Assembly (NCBI RefSeq): GCF_010729485.1
Contig: NZ_AP022609.1
Span: 2,170,001-2,234,000, forward strand
Direction of reading: 5' to 3'
Length of the DNA stretch: 64,000 nucleotides
Source of the DNA: Mycolicibacter hiberniae
Lineage (GTDB): Bacteria; Actinomycetota; Actinomycetes; Mycobacteriales; Mycobacteriaceae
Shown here: positions 17,746 to 26,009 of the stretch, piece after piece
Position numbering within the stretch: the stretch's first letter is position 1
Layout: each line of letters starts with the position of its first letter
Made by a program: the position numbers and the translations under genes
The notes under the pieces: generated by a model
Told to the model about the DNA's origin: nothing
Database searches by the model: none
Seen by the model: only the letters and a program-made list of their open reading frames with translations

Positions 17746-17988
17746 CTACCGGTCGGTGTCCACCACGTCCACGCGGATGCCGCGTCCGCCGATACCGGCG
17801 ACGAGGGTGCGCAACGCAGTGGCGGTGCGACCGCCCCGACCGATCACCTTGCCCAGGTCGTCGGGATGCACGTGCACCTCGACGGTACGGCCACGGCGGT
17901 TGGTCACCATGTCGACCCGCACGTCATCCGGGTTGTCGACGATGCCGCGCACCAAATGCTCGACGGCGTCTGCCACCACGGCACTCAT
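17746..17988 (-). CDS. khpA: KH-domain RNA-binding protein (KhpA-like, Rv2908c)
   Basis: An 80-residue single KH-domain protein with the RNA-binding loop [11 protein letters not shown] and a preceding [12 protein letters not shown] strand-turn. KhpA-type proteins bind structured RNAs and in Gram-positives affect cell elongation with KhpB. It lies 8 bases after rpsP and 11 before rimM, its usual place in actinobacteria. The start is ATG at 17988. Confidence 0.92.
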   Translation of the reverse strand: MSAVVADAVEHLVRGIVDNPDDVRVDMVTNRRGRTVEVHVHPDDLGKVIGRGGRTATALRTLVAGIGGRGIRVDVVDTDR

Positions 17989-17996
17989 AGCCGCGG

Positions 17997-18488
17997 TCAG
18001 CTCTCGCCGGCCGACTCGGCGGCCTCGGCAGCGGGGGCCTCGGCAGCCTCGGCAGGAGCCTCAGCCTTTTCCTCAGCCTTGTCGGCTGCCTTCTTGGCCG
18101 GTGCCTTCTTCTTCTTGGCGGTGGTGGCCTCGGTGGTCGGACCACCCTCGGCCTCGGCCAGCGCGGCGTTGAACAACTCGAGCTTGCTCGGCTTGGCCGG
18201 CTTGACCTTCAGGCGGCCCTCGGCGCCGGGCAGGCCCTTGAACTTCTGCCAGTCACCGGTGATCTTCAGCAGCTTGAGCACGGGCTCGGTGGGCTGGGCA
18301 CCGACCGACAGCCAGTACTGGGCGCGCTCCGAGTCGATCTCGATCAGGCTCGGCTCTTCCTTCGGGTGGTAGCGACCGATGACCTCGATGGCGCGGCCGT
18401 CCCGGCGGGAGCGCGCGTCGGCAATCGCGATGCGGTACTGCGGATTGCGGATCTTGCCGAGGCGGGTGAGCTTGATCTTGACAGCCAT
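17997..18488 (-). CDS. rpsP: 30S ribosomal protein S16 with Ala/Lys/Glu-rich C-terminal extension
   Basis: S16 core of about 85 residues ([20 protein letters not shown], then [21 protein letters not shown]), followed by about 60 residues rich in Ala, Lys and Glu, probably disordered. Such extensions are typical of mycobacterial S16 (about 160 residues). The ATG at 18488 has AGGAG 6 bases upstream; the in-frame extension to 18545 lacks S16 similarity and is rejected. First gene of rpsP-khpA-rimM-trmD. Confidence 0.97.
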   Translation of the reverse strand: MAVKIKLTRLGKIRNPQYRIAIADARSRRDGRAIEVIGRYHPKEEPSLIEIDSERAQYWLSVGAQPTEPVLKLLKITGDWQKFKGLPGAEGRLKVKPAKPSKLELFNAALAEAEGGPTTEATTAKKKKAPAKKAADKAEEKAEAPAEAAEAPAAEAAESAGES

Positions 18489-18616
18489 GAATAACTCCTG
18501 CGATATCACGCTGCAATTCAGCGATGCGGGCGGGATTGCCCACATCCGGTTTTGCCTCGCGTGTTGGTGTCACGCCACGCGGAAACCCGACAGGATCGCG
18601 TCGCAGGGCGGACAGC

Positions 18617-18632
18617 GCTCCATTGTGCCAGA
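18617..18632 (-). promoter_or_regulatory. rpsP promoter-like core shared with rplS
   Basis: On the minus strand this reads TCTGGCACAATGGAGC, 15 of 16 bases identical to the site upstream of rplS (15173-15188). It lies about 130 bases before the rpsP ATG, in the 169-base gap after the SnoaL-like gene, again implying a long leader. Confidence 0.5.
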
Positions 18633-18657
18633 AGCACGGCGGTCAGCAGAAATCGCC

Positions 18658-19077
18658 TCAGGGCATCTTCTGGAAGCACTTGGTCTCGGAGCGCCGGCTC
18701 ATCCGCCAGCCGTCGGCGGTACGGACGAACGCATCGTCGTACCACAAGCCCAACAGCATGGTGGGGTCGTTGTCCGCGCGGAACACCATCGGGTTGAAGC
18801 AGAAGGTCCGCGCGGTGGCGGTGTCACCGTCGACCTGGATGGCCGGCAGGCCGAGCATGTGGGAGTAGCCGGCGAAATTGGGCAGAACCTCGGTCAGCCA
18901 GGCCTTGACCTCCGGGAAGCGTCCCTCGATGCCACCGAACGCCCGGTAGTCGATGTAGGCGTCGGGGGTGAAGACGGCGTCCAGACCGTCGAAGTTTCCG
19001 GTGTCGATCGCGGTCGAGTAGTCGACCAGCAGTTGCTGGATCTCCCAACGGTCCGAAATTTCCTGTTGGCTCAGCAT
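18658..19077 (-). CDS. SnoaL-like / NTF2-fold protein (Rv2910c-like)
   Basis: A 139-residue protein of the SnoaL_4/NTF2 fold (IQQLLVDYSTAIDTGNFDGL, then VFTPDAYIDYRAFGG, and FVRTADGWRMSRRSE at the end). The cone-shaped fold is used by ketosteroid isomerases, dehydratases and non-enzymatic binders, so the function is open. The ATG at 19077 lies directly after a GGGGG tract and diverges from dacB2, leaving 48 bases for both promoters. Confidence 0.85.
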   Translation of the reverse strand: MLSQQEISDRWEIQQLLVDYSTAIDTGNFDGLDAVFTPDAYIDYRAFGGIEGRFPEVKAWLTEVLPNFAGYSHMLGLPAIQVDGDTATARTFCFNPMVFRADNDPTMLLGLWYDDAFVRTADGWRMSRRSETKCFQKMP

Positions 19078-19125
19078 CCCCCGATTCAACACTGCGGCCG
19101 GTCGGGGCCGGTAAGGTATGCCGCC

Positions 19126-19995
19126 ATGCGGAAAATCCTGGCCGCAATCGCGGCTTTCGCGACGGTGTTCGCCGCTCCCGCGCTCACCGCCCACGCCGAT
19201 ACCGCGCAGCCCGTCGGCTCGGCACCGGTGCCGGCCGGCCCGGCACCGAACTGGCTCATCGCCGACCTGGACTCCGGCCAGGTGCTCGCCGAGCAGAACG
19301 GCTACGCCGTGACACCTCCGGCAAGCACAATCAAGGTCTTGCTGGCATTGGTCGCCCTCGACGAGTTGAACCTCGAGGACACCACCGTGGCGACCGTGGC
19401 CGACACCCAGGTGGAGTGCAACTGTGTCGGAGTCAGGCCCGGCCGCAGCTACACCGCGCGTCAACTGCTCGAAGGCCTGCTTCTGGTGTCGGGCAACGAC
19501 GCCGCCAACGCACTGGCGGACATGCTCGGGGGTCCCGAGGAAGCGGTGGCGAAGATGAACGCGAAGGCCGCTGCGGTCGGCGCGACGGCCACCCATGCCA
19601 GCACCCCCTCTGGGCTGGACGGCCCCGGTGGTCCGGGAGCGAGCACCCCGCATGACTTGGCGGTCATCTTCCGGGCAGCGATGGCCCAACCGGTCTTCGC
19701 CGAGATCACGGCGCAGCCCGCGGCGGCCTTCCCCACCGACTCCGGGGAGCGTCCGATCGTGAACATGAACGAACTGCTGGCCCGCTATCCCGGGGCGTTC
19801 GGCGGCAAGACCGGCTTTACCGACGCCGCCCGCAAAACCTATGTCGGCGGAGCGGCCCGCGACGGCCGCCGGCTGGTGGTCGCACTGATGTACGGATTGA
19901 TCCGCGAGGGCGGCCCCACCTACTGGGACCAGGCGCAGGCGCTGCTGGACTGGGGCTTCGCGCAGTCCCCCACCTCGGGTGTCGGCAGCCTGTAG
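19126..19995 (+). CDS. dacB2: D-alanyl-D-alanine carboxypeptidase DacB2
   Basis: A secreted class C type-5 penicillin-binding protein that trims the terminal D-Ala from peptidoglycan stems. Signal peptide residues 1-24 (cleavage near AHA-DT). The active-site motifs are all present: S67-T-I-K70, S122-G-N and K228-T-G. A cysteine pair in VECNCVG may form a disulfide. At 289 residues it matches M. tuberculosis DacB2 (Rv2911) and lacks a long C-terminal membrane anchor. The ATG at 19126 follows a TAAGGT hexamer closely and may be near-leaderless. Confidence 0.93.
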   Translation: MRKILAAIAAFATVFAAPALTAHADTAQPVGSAPVPAGPAPNWLIADLDSGQVLAEQNGYAVTPPASTIKVLLALVALDELNLEDTTVATVADTQVECNCVGVRPGRSYTARQLLEGLLLVSGNDAANALADMLGGPEEAVAKMNAKAAAVGATATHASTPSGLDGPGGPGASTPHDLAVIFRAAMAQPVFAEITAQPAAAFPTDSGERPIVNMNELLARYPGAFGGKTGFTDAARKTYVGGAARDGRRLVVALMYGLIREGGPTYWDQAQALLDWGFAQSPTSGVGSL

Positions 19996-20007
19996 TCGGC
20001 AGCGCCG

Positions 20008-21075
20008 CTAATACAGCCGGCCGCGCAGCATCACCACATCGGGACGCCTGAGCACTTCGGGGCCGCTGCGCGGGTCGTCGGCGAAACACACCAGATCGGC
20101 CGGTGCCCCGTGCTCCAGCCCCGGTGCCCCCAGCCACCGCCGGGCGTCCCAGCATGCCGCGCCCAGCGCCTCGGTTCGGCTCAGACCCACCCCGGTCAGG
20201 GCGTTGACCTCATCGGCGATCCGGCCGTGGGCCACCATGCCACCGGCATCGGTGCCGGCGTAGACGGGCACGCCGGCCTCCCGCGCCGCACCGATGCGCG
20301 ATCGAAAGCTGGCGTGCAAGGCGCGTATGTGCGCGGCGTAGGTCGGGTACTTGGCCGCCGAGTCGGCGATGCCGGGGAAATTGTCGATGTTGATCAGTGT
20401 CGGCACCAGCGCGGTGCCGTGGTCCAACATCATCGCGATGATGTCGTCGGTGATCCCGGTGCCGTGCTCGATGCAGTCGATCCCGGCGTTGATCAATCCC
20501 GGTAGCGCGTCCTCGCCGAAGACGTGCGCGGTGACCCGTGCGCCGTGGGCGTGCGCGGCCTCGATGGCCGACTTCAGCACCTCGTCGGACCACAGTGGCG
20601 CCAGGTCGCCCACCGCCCGGTCGATCCAGTCGCCCACCAACTTCACCCAGCCGTCGCCACGAACGGCTTGGGCAGCAACGGCTTCGGGGAGCTGATCCTC
20701 GTCGTCAACGTTGATCGGCAAGCCGGGAATGTAGCGCTTGGTCCGGGCGAGGTGCTGGCCGGCGCGGATGATCCGCGGCAGGTCGCCACGGTCGTCGAAT
20801 CCGCGGGTGTCCACCGGTGAACCCGCGTCACGGATCAGCAGGACACCGGCCCGGCGCTCGGCCTCCGCCTGGCGCACCGCCTCGCCGACGTCCACCGGAC
20901 CTCCGGGCCCGATGCCGACGTGACAGTGCGCGTCGACCAGGCCCGGGATGATCCAGCCGTCGGAGAAGACCGTCTCGGCGCCGTCGACCGGCTCAAGGCT
21001 GATGGTGCCGTTGACGATCCAGAACTGCACCGGTTCTTCGTCGGGCAGCCCACGGCCCCGTACGTGCAGCGCCAA
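20008..21075 (-). CDS. Metal-dependent amidohydrolase (Rv2915c-like)
   Basis: A 355-residue amidohydrolase-superfamily enzyme (prolidase-like subgroup). Metal ligands: His50 and His52 (VDAHCHVG), a Lys in GWVKLVGDW, His in VTAHVFGED, His in CIEHGTG, and the catalytic Asp in YAGTDAGG. The set is complete, so it should be active; the substrate is unknown. The start appears to be TTG at 21075, one base after the ffh stop codon, consistent with translational coupling. Rv2912c, Rv2913c and pknI, which lie between dacB2 and this gene in M. tuberculosis, are missing here. Confidence 0.85.
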   Translation of the reverse strand: MALHVRGRGLPDEEPVQFWIVNGTISLEPVDGAETVFSDGWIIPGLVDAHCHVGIGPGGPVDVGEAVRQAEAERRAGVLLIRDAGSPVDTRGFDDRGDLPRIIRAGQHLARTKRYIPGLPINVDDEDQLPEAVAAQAVRGDGWVKLVGDWIDRAVGDLAPLWSDEVLKSAIEAAHAHGARVTAHVFGEDALPGLINAGIDCIEHGTGITDDIIAMMLDHGTALVPTLINIDNFPGIADSAAKYPTYAAHIRALHASFRSRIGAAREAGVPVYAGTDAGGMVAHGRIADEVNALTGVGLSRTEALGAACWDARRWLGAPGLEHGAPADLVCFADDPRSGPEVLRRPDVVMLRGRLY

Positions 21076-21076
21076 G

Positions 21077-22645
21077 CTACTTCTGGCCCGGGAAGTTCAA
21101 CTTGGACAGGTCGAAGTCGGCCAGCCCGGGCGGAAGTTCGTTGAGGCCCTCGGGCATCTGCGACAGGTCGGGGAACCCGGCGGGCATGCCCGGTCCGCCG
21201 GGGCCGAACAGGCCGCGTACCTTCGGCGGTGTCGGGCCGCGGTTCTTGCCCTTCTTACCGGCTTTGCCCTTGCCGCCCTTTGCCTTACGGGTGGCGCTCT
21301 TGCGGCCCATGCCGGGCAGACCCAGGCCGCCCATCATCGACGACATCATCTTGCGGGCCTCGAAGAACCGGTCGACCAGCTGGTTGACCTCCGCAACGGT
21401 GACACCCGACCCGTTGGCGATGCGCAACCGCCGGGAGGCGTTGATGATCTTCGGGTCGGCCCGCTCGGCGGGCGTCATGCCGCGAATGATGGCCTGCAGA
21501 CGGTCCAGGTGGCTGTCGTCCACGGCGGCCAGCGCGTCCTTCATCTGGCCGGCGCCGGGCAACATGCCCAGCAGGTTGCCGATCGGACCCATCTTGCGGA
21601 TCGCCAGCATCTGCTCGAGGAAGTCCTCCAGGGTCAGCTCCCCGGAGCCGATCTTGGCGGCCGCCTCTTCGGCCTTGCGGGCGTCGAAGACCTGCTCGGC
21701 CTGCTCGATCAGGCTGAGCACGTCGCCCATACCCAGGATCCGGCTGGCCATCCGGTCGGGGTGGAAGACGTCGAAGTCCTCCAGCTTCTCGCCGGTGGAC
21801 GCAAACAGGATCGGCGCCCCGGTGACTTCGCGCACCGACAGTGCCGCGCCACCGCGGGCGTCGCCGTCGAGTTTGGTCAGCACCACCCCGGTGAAGCCGA
21901 CGCCTTCGCGGAACGCCTCGGCGGTGTTCACCGCGTCCTGGCCGATCATGGCGTCCAGGACGAACAACACCTCGTCGGGCTGCACGGCATCGCGGATGGC
22001 GGCGGCCTGCGCCATCATCTCCTCGTCGATGCCGAGGCGCCCGGCGGTGTCGACGACGACCACGTCGAAGTGCTTGGCCTTGGCTTCGGCCAGACCGGCA
22101 GCGGCCACGGCCACCGGGTCACCGGGCGCACCGGTGTCACCGGCAACCGAGGTGCCCGGGTGTGGGGCGAACACCGCCACCCCGGCGCGCTCCCCCACGA
22201 CCTGCAGCTGGTTGACCGCCCCGGGGCGTTGCAGATCGCAGGCCACCAGCAGCGGGGTGTGTCCCTGGCCGCGCAACCAGGTGGCCAGTTTGCCGGCCAA
22301 CGTGGTCTTACCCGCACCCTGCAGGCCGGCCAGCATCACGACCGTGGGCGGGGTCTTGGCGAACGCCAGCTGGCGGGTCTGGCCGCCGAGGATGCCGATG
22401 AGCTCCTCATTGACGATCTTGACGACCTGCTGAGCCGGGTTGAGCGCACCGGAGACCTCAGCGCCTTTGGCACGCTCCTTGATCCGCCCGATGAACGCGC
22501 GCACCACCGGCAGCGAGACATCGGCCTCCAGCAGGGCCAGCCGGATCTCCCGGGCGGTGGCATCGATGTCGGCGTCGGTCAGACGCCCCTTGCTGCGCAG
22601 CCCCTGCAGGGCCCCGGTCAACCGGTCGGAGAGCGATTCAAACAC
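21077..22645 (-). CDS. ffh: Signal recognition particle protein Ffh (SRP54)
   Basis: Ffh binds signal sequences and 4.5S RNA and docks with FtsY. The 522-residue protein has the N domain (1-90), the G domain with P-loop GLQGAGKT (107-114), DTAGR and TKLDGDARGG, and a methionine-rich M domain. The C-terminal 70 residues are Gly/Lys/Pro-rich as in other mycobacteria. The start is GTG at 22645; a TATAGG hexamer ends 8 bases upstream, so the transcript may be leaderless. Confidence 0.97.
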   Translation of the reverse strand: MFESLSDRLTGALQGLRSKGRLTDADIDATAREIRLALLEADVSLPVVRAFIGRIKERAKGAEVSGALNPAQQVVKIVNEELIGILGGQTRQLAFAKTPPTVVMLAGLQGAGKTTLAGKLATWLRGQGHTPLLVACDLQRPGAVNQLQVVGERAGVAVFAPHPGTSVAGDTGAPGDPVAVAAAGLAEAKAKHFDVVVVDTAGRLGIDEEMMAQAAAIRDAVQPDEVLFVLDAMIGQDAVNTAEAFREGVGFTGVVLTKLDGDARGGAALSVREVTGAPILFASTGEKLEDFDVFHPDRMASRILGMGDVLSLIEQAEQVFDARKAEEAAAKIGSGELTLEDFLEQMLAIRKMGPIGNLLGMLPGAGQMKDALAAVDDSHLDRLQAIIRGMTPAERADPKIINASRRLRIANGSGVTVAEVNQLVDRFFEARKMMSSMMGGLGLPGMGRKSATRKAKGGKGKAGKKGKNRGPTPPKVRGLFGPGGPGMPAGFPDLSQMPEGLNELPPGLADFDLSKLNFPGQK

Positions 22646-22974
22646 GCCGCCAGCCTATATCTGGTCCTACGCAGGGGGTGGGCAGGCGAAGGAGACAGCC
22701 GTGCACGCCGAGGCCGGGACGGCTCCAGATCCGCCGGACCAATTGTAACGGCAATGTTAGATAAATCGCACAGTTAATGCCGTGATTCCCATTCGTTAAA
22801 CCGCTGTTTCCGAGCATTCACACCCCATGGATATCGGTTAAAGATTCACACTCAACTGCTAAGTAATCGTTACCGACCACCGCTTTAGCTCAGATTTCTG
22901 CCAAGCTTTGGCCATCGAAAGCCAGCCCGCCGATAGCTCAACAAAAGCGATTCGGCCTCTTGCGAGGAGGACGC
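22646..22974. other. AT-richer region upstream of the PE/PPE island
   Basis: No gene is seen. From about 22741 the sequence is clearly richer in A/T than its surroundings. It holds several -10-like hexamers facing the PE gene and an excellent Shine-Dalgarno GAGGAGG just before the ATG at 22975. The ffh promoter lies at its left end. Confidence 0.6.
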
Positions 22975-23820
22975 ATGTCGTCGTTCGTTAAAGCTCTCCC
23001 CGAAGCCATGACGCACGCTGCAGGGCAATTGGCAGGCATCGGTGAAGCGCTGGCTACTGAGAATAGTGCCGCAGCGATCCCGACCACCGTTATTGCCCCC
23101 GCCGGCTTGGACCCGGTGTCGGCACTGCAGGCCGCGGTGTTCACGACTTACGGGACGCTTTACCAGTCGGTCAGCGAGCAGGCCCAAGCGGTCCACCAGC
23201 AGTTGGTGCAGGTCCTCGGGCTCAACGCCACTGCATACAACACCGCCGAGGCCACCAACCAGGCCACCGCGCAGGCCGACTCGGTCATGGACTGGATCTT
23301 GCACACCTTGCTCGGAGTTCCGGAGAGTGGCAGCAGTTCCATCTTGTCGAGCAACGCGGCCAACATCGGCAATATCGGTGTGGGCAACTGGGCCTCGGCA
23401 GGTTCGGCGGTCCTGGGCCTGGCCGGTGGTGGTCTGCTCGACTTCCCGGAGGAGATCGCCGCCGAAGGCGCCGCGGGCCTCATGGGGTACGAAGCACCCG
23501 TGGTGACGCCGATGGGCGCGCTGCCCGTGGCGGCCGGCATGGGACAGGCCACCACCGTCGGCGCCCTGTCTGCACCGCCCGCCTGGGCCGCTGAGACCGC
23601 AGCAGCCTCGGCGGCCTCCAGCGCTGCCGGGCCCGGCCGTTTGGCTGCGGCAGCGGCGGCGAGCAGCGTGGCTGCCCCGCACGGCATGTCTGGCATGCCC
23701 GTCATGGGGGCCGTGCCGGCAGCCATGGCCGCCGCCGGAGCCGGCCATGCGGCCGGGAAGTTCGGCGCCCCGCGCTACGGCGTCAAGCACACCGTCATGC
23801 CCAAGCCCAAGGCCGTTTAG
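22975..23820 (+). CDS. PE-family protein with PPE-SVP-like C-terminus
   Basis: A 281-residue PE protein. Residues 1-100 are a PE domain (FVKALPEAM, then LAGIGEALATENSAAAIPTT, then VSALQAAVFTTYG), ending in the type VII secretion motif Y88-N-T-A-E92 (YxxxD/E). The rest is not a typical PE tail. It contains GALSAPPAW (196-204), which resembles the GxxSVPxxW box of PPE-SVP proteins, and finishes APRYGVKHTVMPKPKA, nearly the same ending as the neighbouring PPE protein. ATG 22975 has GAGGAGG upstream. Secretion through an ESX system, perhaps ESX-5, as a heterodimer with the downstream PPE protein is likely. Function outside the cell is unknown. Confidence 0.85.
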   Translation: MSSFVKALPEAMTHAAGQLAGIGEALATENSAAAIPTTVIAPAGLDPVSALQAAVFTTYGTLYQSVSEQAQAVHQQLVQVLGLNATAYNTAEATNQATAQADSVMDWILHTLLGVPESGSSSILSSNAANIGNIGVGNWASAGSAVLGLAGGGLLDFPEEIAAEGAAGLMGYEAPVVTPMGALPVAAGMGQATTVGALSAPPAWAAETAAASAASSAAGPGRLAAAAAASSVAAPHGMSGMPVMGAVPAAMAAAGAGHAAGKFGAPRYGVKHTVMPKPKAV

Positions 23821-23856
23821 CAAACCTGCCCCACCGACGAGAATGGGATTACGTAT

Positions 23857-25053
23857 ATGTCTTTTGATTTCGGAGCGTTACCCCCGGAGGTCGTCTCGAC
23901 CTGGATGTACACCGGAGCAGGTTCTGCACCTCTGATGTCGGCCGCAGGGGCGTGGAGCACCCTGGCCGCTGAGCTGGAGGCCGCGGCGGCATCGGCCCAA
24001 TTGGTGATCGCCGAGCTGGTCGGCGAGGACTGGACCGGGCCTGCGTCGGCAGCGATGGTCAGCGCCGTCGAGCCGTATCTGACCTGGCTGCAGAGCACTG
24101 CGGCGGCCGCCTTCCAGGCCAGCTCGCAGGCGATGACCTCAGCGGGAGCGTTCGAAGCCGCCCGCGCGGCCGTCGTGCCTCCGCCGGTGGTCGCCGCGAA
24201 TCGGGCACAGCTGGCTGCCCTCGTCGCGACGAATTTCCTGGGCATCAACACCCCGGCGATTCTGGCCACCGAAGCCGCCTATCTGGAGATGTGGGCGCAG
24301 GACACCATGGCCATGCTCGGCTACACCACCGCATCGTCCAGCGCCTCGGCGCTCACCCCGGTGGCTCCGGCACCCCAGACCAGCAACCTGGCCGGCGCGG
24401 CGCTTGCCACTGCTGGCTCGGCCACCGGTGGGGTCCAGCAGGAGTTGAATCACACTCTCGGCTCGCTGCAGGGTGTGCTGTCGGGGCTCGCCTCGCCCTT
24501 CGCGGGGTCGGCCCAAGCGACGGGCGACCTGGCGAATGCGGTCGACCTGTTTCTCGGCACTCCCTTCTTCGCCAATATCATCAACAGCGGCGTGAACACC
24601 GCGGCCTGGTTCACCACCACCGCTATCCCGACGGCGATATCGCTGGGCCACACGGTCGCTCTTGCCGGCCCGGCCGCCCTGGCATCCGACGTCACCGGCG
24701 TCGACGGCCTCGCAGCCGGTTTGGGGTCAGGGGTTCTGGCAGGCATGACTACGCCGGTGGGCGCGGCTGCTGCCGGCGGGGCTCCCGTCCTGGCCGGCCT
24801 GGGACAGGCCACCAACATGGGCGGATTGTCGGTGCCGGCCAACTGGTCGACCGCAGCCGGAGCGGCCAGCTCTCAGGCCTCGGCGCTCGGCGGCTCGGGT
24901 TGGACCGCCGCCGCCGACGAAGCGGCTGGGGTGCACGCGGCACCTGCCGGAATGGTCCCGGCGGGCGCCGGTGGGCGCGGCGGCCTGGGCTCGGGCGGCA
25001 CGCCGCGCTACGGCGTGAAGCCTACGGTGATGCCCAAGCAGGTGTTTGCGTAA
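23857..25053 (+). CDS. PPE-family protein, PPE-SVP subfamily
   Basis: A 398-residue PPE protein: the N-terminal 180-residue PPE domain begins MSFDFGALPPEV, has the WxG motif (W59-T-G61), and pairs with PE helices. A Gly/Ala-rich middle follows, then the SVP box GLSVPANW (323-330) and the terminal GTPRYGVKPTVMPK. It lies 36 bases behind the PE gene on the same strand, the standard PE/PPE operon layout for a co-secreted dimer. No PE/PPE pair occupies this ffh-glnD position in M. tuberculosis, so this is a lineage-specific insertion. Its last 32 bases overlap a convergent small gene. Confidence 0.92.
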   Translation: MSFDFGALPPEVVSTWMYTGAGSAPLMSAAGAWSTLAAELEAAAASAQLVIAELVGEDWTGPASAAMVSAVEPYLTWLQSTAAAAFQASSQAMTSAGAFEAARAAVVPPPVVAANRAQLAALVATNFLGINTPAILATEAAYLEMWAQDTMAMLGYTTASSSASALTPVAPAPQTSNLAGAALATAGSATGGVQQELNHTLGSLQGVLSGLASPFAGSAQATGDLANAVDLFLGTPFFANIINSGVNTAAWFTTTAIPTAISLGHTVALAGPAALASDVTGVDGLAAGLGSGVLAGMTTPVGAAAAGGAPVLAGLGQATNMGGLSVPANWSTAAGAASSQASALGGSGWTAAADEAAGVHAAPAGMVPAGAGGRGGLGSGGTPRYGVKPTVMPKQVFA

Positions 25054-25375
25054 CGACCGGGGCGATGGCCTGATCGCTGGAAGCAGCGGGAGAGTCACTG
25101 TCCAACCGCACCTCAGGTGCAGGCTTGACCGGCCTCCGCCGGTCCCCTGGACAAGTCCGGTAACGGATGCATCCACAGTTGAGGCCGATAATGCAGGCCT
25201 GGGGACTGGCGGGGGCCACTTGCGGTGCGGGGGCCATGACGCCCGCGGGGGGCGCCGCGACAGCAGTACCCAGCGACAAAGATTCAGCGCCGGTCAATCC
25301 GGCTGTGAAGGCCATTCCTACAGCGCCCAACAGTGTGGCGGTCTTCCTTCCGAAACGTCCCATCGCCCTCGCCAT
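25022..25375 (-). CDS. Small secreted Cys-containing protein, unknown function
   Basis: A possible 117-residue exported protein. Residues about 5-40 form a basic start, a hydrophobic core (TLLGAVGMAFTAGLTG) and an AVAAPP cleavage region. The mature part has four cysteines within 15 residues (C61, C67, C69, C75, in ACIIGLNCGC and RTCPG), then a basic/proline stretch and a Ser/Pro-rich tail. I recognise no family. The start at 25375 is uncertain; 25363 is an alternative. The gene ends inside the 3' end of the PPE gene (32-base convergent overlap). The signal peptide and cysteine pattern favour a real gene. Confidence 0.5.
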   Translation of the reverse strand: MARAMGRFGRKTATLLGAVGMAFTAGLTGAESLSLGTAVAAPPAGVMAPAPQVAPASPQACIIGLNCGCIRYRTCPGDRRRPVKPAPEVRLDSDSPAASSDQAIAPVVTQTPAWASP

Positions 25376-25379
25376 CCCT

Positions 25380-25419
25380 ATGTTTCGTCCGTGTTTTCCA
25401 TGTTTCGCCTGTGTTTCGC
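25380..25419. repeat. Two tandem 20-bp repeats upstream of the small secreted protein gene
   Basis: Copies at 25380-25399 and 25400-25419 agree at about 17 of 20 positions. Each contains TGTTT twice, about one helical turn apart. The array ends 5 bases before the proposed start of the minus-strand gene, where an operator would act. Confidence 0.6.
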
Positions 25420-26009
25420 CTCGCTCACACGGTACGCGCAAATCCTTACAGCTGGCTGATCTAAAATGCTCCTTCACGCCGTAGTAGCTGTATGTCAACG
25501 AAGACGAAACTGGCAACCAGAGAACCGCTGAAACGGTCTCTACCAGCTATGACAGCTCGACGCTGGACCCGCACCTTCAGGAATGGCGGCCAGAAACGGG
25601 CAACTTACCAGAGGTAACTCCTAAAGGTTTCTTTGACAACTGCTGGATTTACATCAGGTTTCGTGAAGCTCACAGCCGCCGCTTCATGCGCTCCTCGCCG
25701 GCGCCCGCCAGCGGTGTAAGCGCCGCCACCGCCCCGCTCGGAAGACCCGATGTGGGACCCCTCAGAGGCCCGCTCTCGGCTAAATACGGGTTATCGCCAG
25801 GGTGGCGGCACCGCCAGGAGAAAGACAATTCTGTCGATAAACCGACAGCGCTTTGTAGAGAAATACACCGACGTCCGGATAAATGGCGTCTACATCCCCC
25901 GAACCGGACTAATTGCAGCGAAACGCTGTGCCAAGCGCCGGCCGGATATGCCGAAGCGGCGCCGGGTGACTCCCGGCGCCGCCAGCAAAGATTTCTATTC
26001 CGCGGAGCG
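25420..26009. other. AT-richer noncoding stretch between the PE/PPE island and truncated glnD
   Basis: No convincing gene is seen on either strand in about 590 bases. It contains a CTGTCG/CGACAG inverted repeat (25831-25848), the 11-bp hairpin at 25956-25982, and AT-rich patches around 25600-25660. In M. tuberculosis the corresponding place holds Rv2917 and the C-terminal two-thirds of glnD; no trace of either was recognised. Confidence 0.6.
25956..25982 (-). terminator. Perfect 11-bp hairpin after truncated glnD
   Basis: Arms GCGGCGCCGGG (25956-25966) and CCCGGCGCCGC (25972-25982) with a 5-base loop, 27 bases after the glnD stop on the minus strand. There is no U tract, which is common for mycobacterial terminators. 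Confidence 0.6.

Noticed and set aside
25683..26009. Remainder of glnD in another reading frame (frameshift)
   Set aside because: No HD-domain or ACT-domain residues are recognisable in any minus-strand frame, and a hairpin follows the stop, so a simple frameshift does not explain the truncation.
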